DNA of 64,000 bases, from assembly GCF_002896875.1 (NCBI RefSeq), contig NZ_CP023278.1, positions 558,001 through 622,000 on the forward strand, given 5' to 3'. Below the pieces are notes generated by a model that searched no databases, was not told where the DNA came from, and saw only the letters and a program-made list of their open reading frames with translations. Position numbers and translations under genes: made by a program. This DNA comes from Nostoc sp. CENA543. Its GTDB lineage: Bacteria; Cyanobacteriota; Cyanobacteriia; Cyanobacteriales; Nostocaceae. Numbering within the stretch: the stretch's first letter is position 1; every line of letters begins with the position of its first letter. Positions 63,458-64,000 of this stretch are shown in pieces.

Positions 63458-64000
63458 TTAAGGATTGCAATACATACACTGGGCTGGATCGGCAAATTTA
63501 TCTCCGTGAGGAAATAACTTTTCCTCTGTAAAGCCGCATTGATGACATTCGTATAGAACTTTATAAATTAGTGTTGTTGGTGTATGGCAAATTTCACAAG
63601 GTAATCCTGGAATGCGTTCTGTAATTGCAAATCCAGGTGTTTGACATTGAGGACAACAGCTATTGATTTTATGAAGTAAGTTTTGTGTAGCTTTAGCAAT
63701 ATTATTCATGCGCGTAGGGTTGTAAAGCGCGCGCATATCAGTTTCTAAGTGAACTGTTTTTTCCGGTGCGCTTGTCAAAGCTAATTCTACTAATTCTGTT
63801 AACTTGGCTTTTGTATTAATCCCTTTGATGATTTCACTCTGGGGGGAAATAGAATTTTCATACATTAGCACTAGACCATGTTGAGGAAACCCTATTTTTT
63901 CAGCAAATTCGTATGCTTCTGTAAGGGAATTAATTACCTGATGATTAAAGTTTGTCTCTAGAGAAAATTCTTCACCGATAATTTCTAAATTATTGATTTT
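63458..64000 (-). CDS. DUF6671-like zinc-ribbon protein, cut by the window end
   Basis: The minus-strand frame has no stop between 63458 and the window edge, so the gene starts beyond 64000. The readable 180 residues begin KINNLEIIGEEFSLETNFNH and continue through GFPQHGLVLMYENS. The C-terminus holds two zinc-ribbon-like motifs: CCPQCQ...CEICH and CHQCGF...CMYCNP. This pattern matches my memory of DUF6671 proteins (usually near 290 residues), which have an N-terminal domain and a C-terminal zinc ribbon and no known role. Soluble. The internal GTG at 63871 is not the real start. Confidence 0.7.
   Translation of the reverse strand, partial: KINNLEIIGEEFSLETNFNHQVINSLTEAYEFAEKIGFPQHGLVLMYENSISPQSEIIKGINTKAKLTELVELALTSAPEKTVHLETDMRALYNPTRMNNIAKATQNLLHKINSCCPQCQTPGFAITERIPGLPCEICHTPTTLIYKVLYECHQCGFTEEKLFPHGDKFADPAQCMYCNP

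Noticed and set aside
63458-63871. Complete 137-residue gene starting at GTG 63871
   Set aside because: The reading frame continues without a stop to the window edge with protein-like sequence, so the gene is partial rather than starting there.

Overview
The window comes from a filamentous, probably heterocyst-forming cyanobacterium of the Nostoc/Anabaena group. Three things point there: GCGATCGC-type palindromes (HIP1) recur in genes on both strands; intergenic spaces are full of heptamer repeats (CCCCAGT, TGACTAA, GGGCATT types) of the kind called STRRs in Nostocales; and the gene content is cyanobacterial (Thf1/Psb29, Ycf23, a helical carotenoid protein with its CTD homologue, an SbtA/SbtB pair, NdbB-like NDH-2, SLH proteins). 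It looks like ordinary chromosome. I see no complete insertion sequence, prophage or CRISPR array. One tRNA gene is present, tRNA-Thr(CGU).

Layout. 0-5 kb: exported GDSL hydrolase, M42 peptidase, tRNA-Thr, a small membrane protein and an SLH beta-helix surface protein. 5.5-12.5 kb (minus strand): the rimP-nusA-ylxR-infB transcription/translation operon, followed by a membrane protein and a 59-residue protein, with a two-hairpin leader in front of rimP. 12.7-22 kb: an unrecognised membrane protein, a peptidoglycan-binding protein with a Thr/Pro tail, a ClpP-class membrane protease, a Uma2 protein, the HCP/CTDH carotenoid pair, queG overlapping a HAD phosphatase, and small hypothetical genes. 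22-28 kb: a 1501-residue hybrid kinase with CBS, PAS and GAF domains, one GAF resembling a cyanobacteriochrome, followed by a REC-kinase. 28-36 kb: HAD, NdbB-like, S4 and ChaB proteins, a PLD lipoprotein with an EF-hand and HhH, a cysteine desulfurase, an S1-like protein, vapBC and a DUF1995 protein. 36-38 kb: an inorganic-carbon cluster of compact SbtA, SbtB and a Tat-exported beta-carbonic anhydrase. 38-48 kb: DUF1232, ExbB/ExbD, a four-TM protein, Thf1, a TPR protein, a ribbon-helix-helix/coiled-coil pair with a palindromic operator, FetB, a DegT aminotransferase and Ycf23. 49-54 kb: a PhnD-like lipoprotein coupled to a membrane histidine kinase, a NADAR protein, a small unknown protein and a TPR protein. 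54-64 kb: family 4 uracil-DNA glycosylase, MoaA, Dxs, an SLH protein, RpiA, a TPR protein, a small gene behind a LexA-type box, and a DUF6671-like gene cut by the window end.

The strongest leads are the cyanobacteriochrome-like GAF in the hybrid kinase (two cysteines 28 residues apart plus the conserved Asp), the LexA-type palindrome at 63143-63164, the three-half-site operator at 45043-45082, the SbtB without a C-terminal two-cysteine motif next to a short SbtA, and the PLD lipoprotein with an inserted EF-hand loop. Repeats also reshape gene ends: several reading frames take their last codons and stop from intergenic repeats. All functional calls rest on reading motifs by eye; no database search was run.
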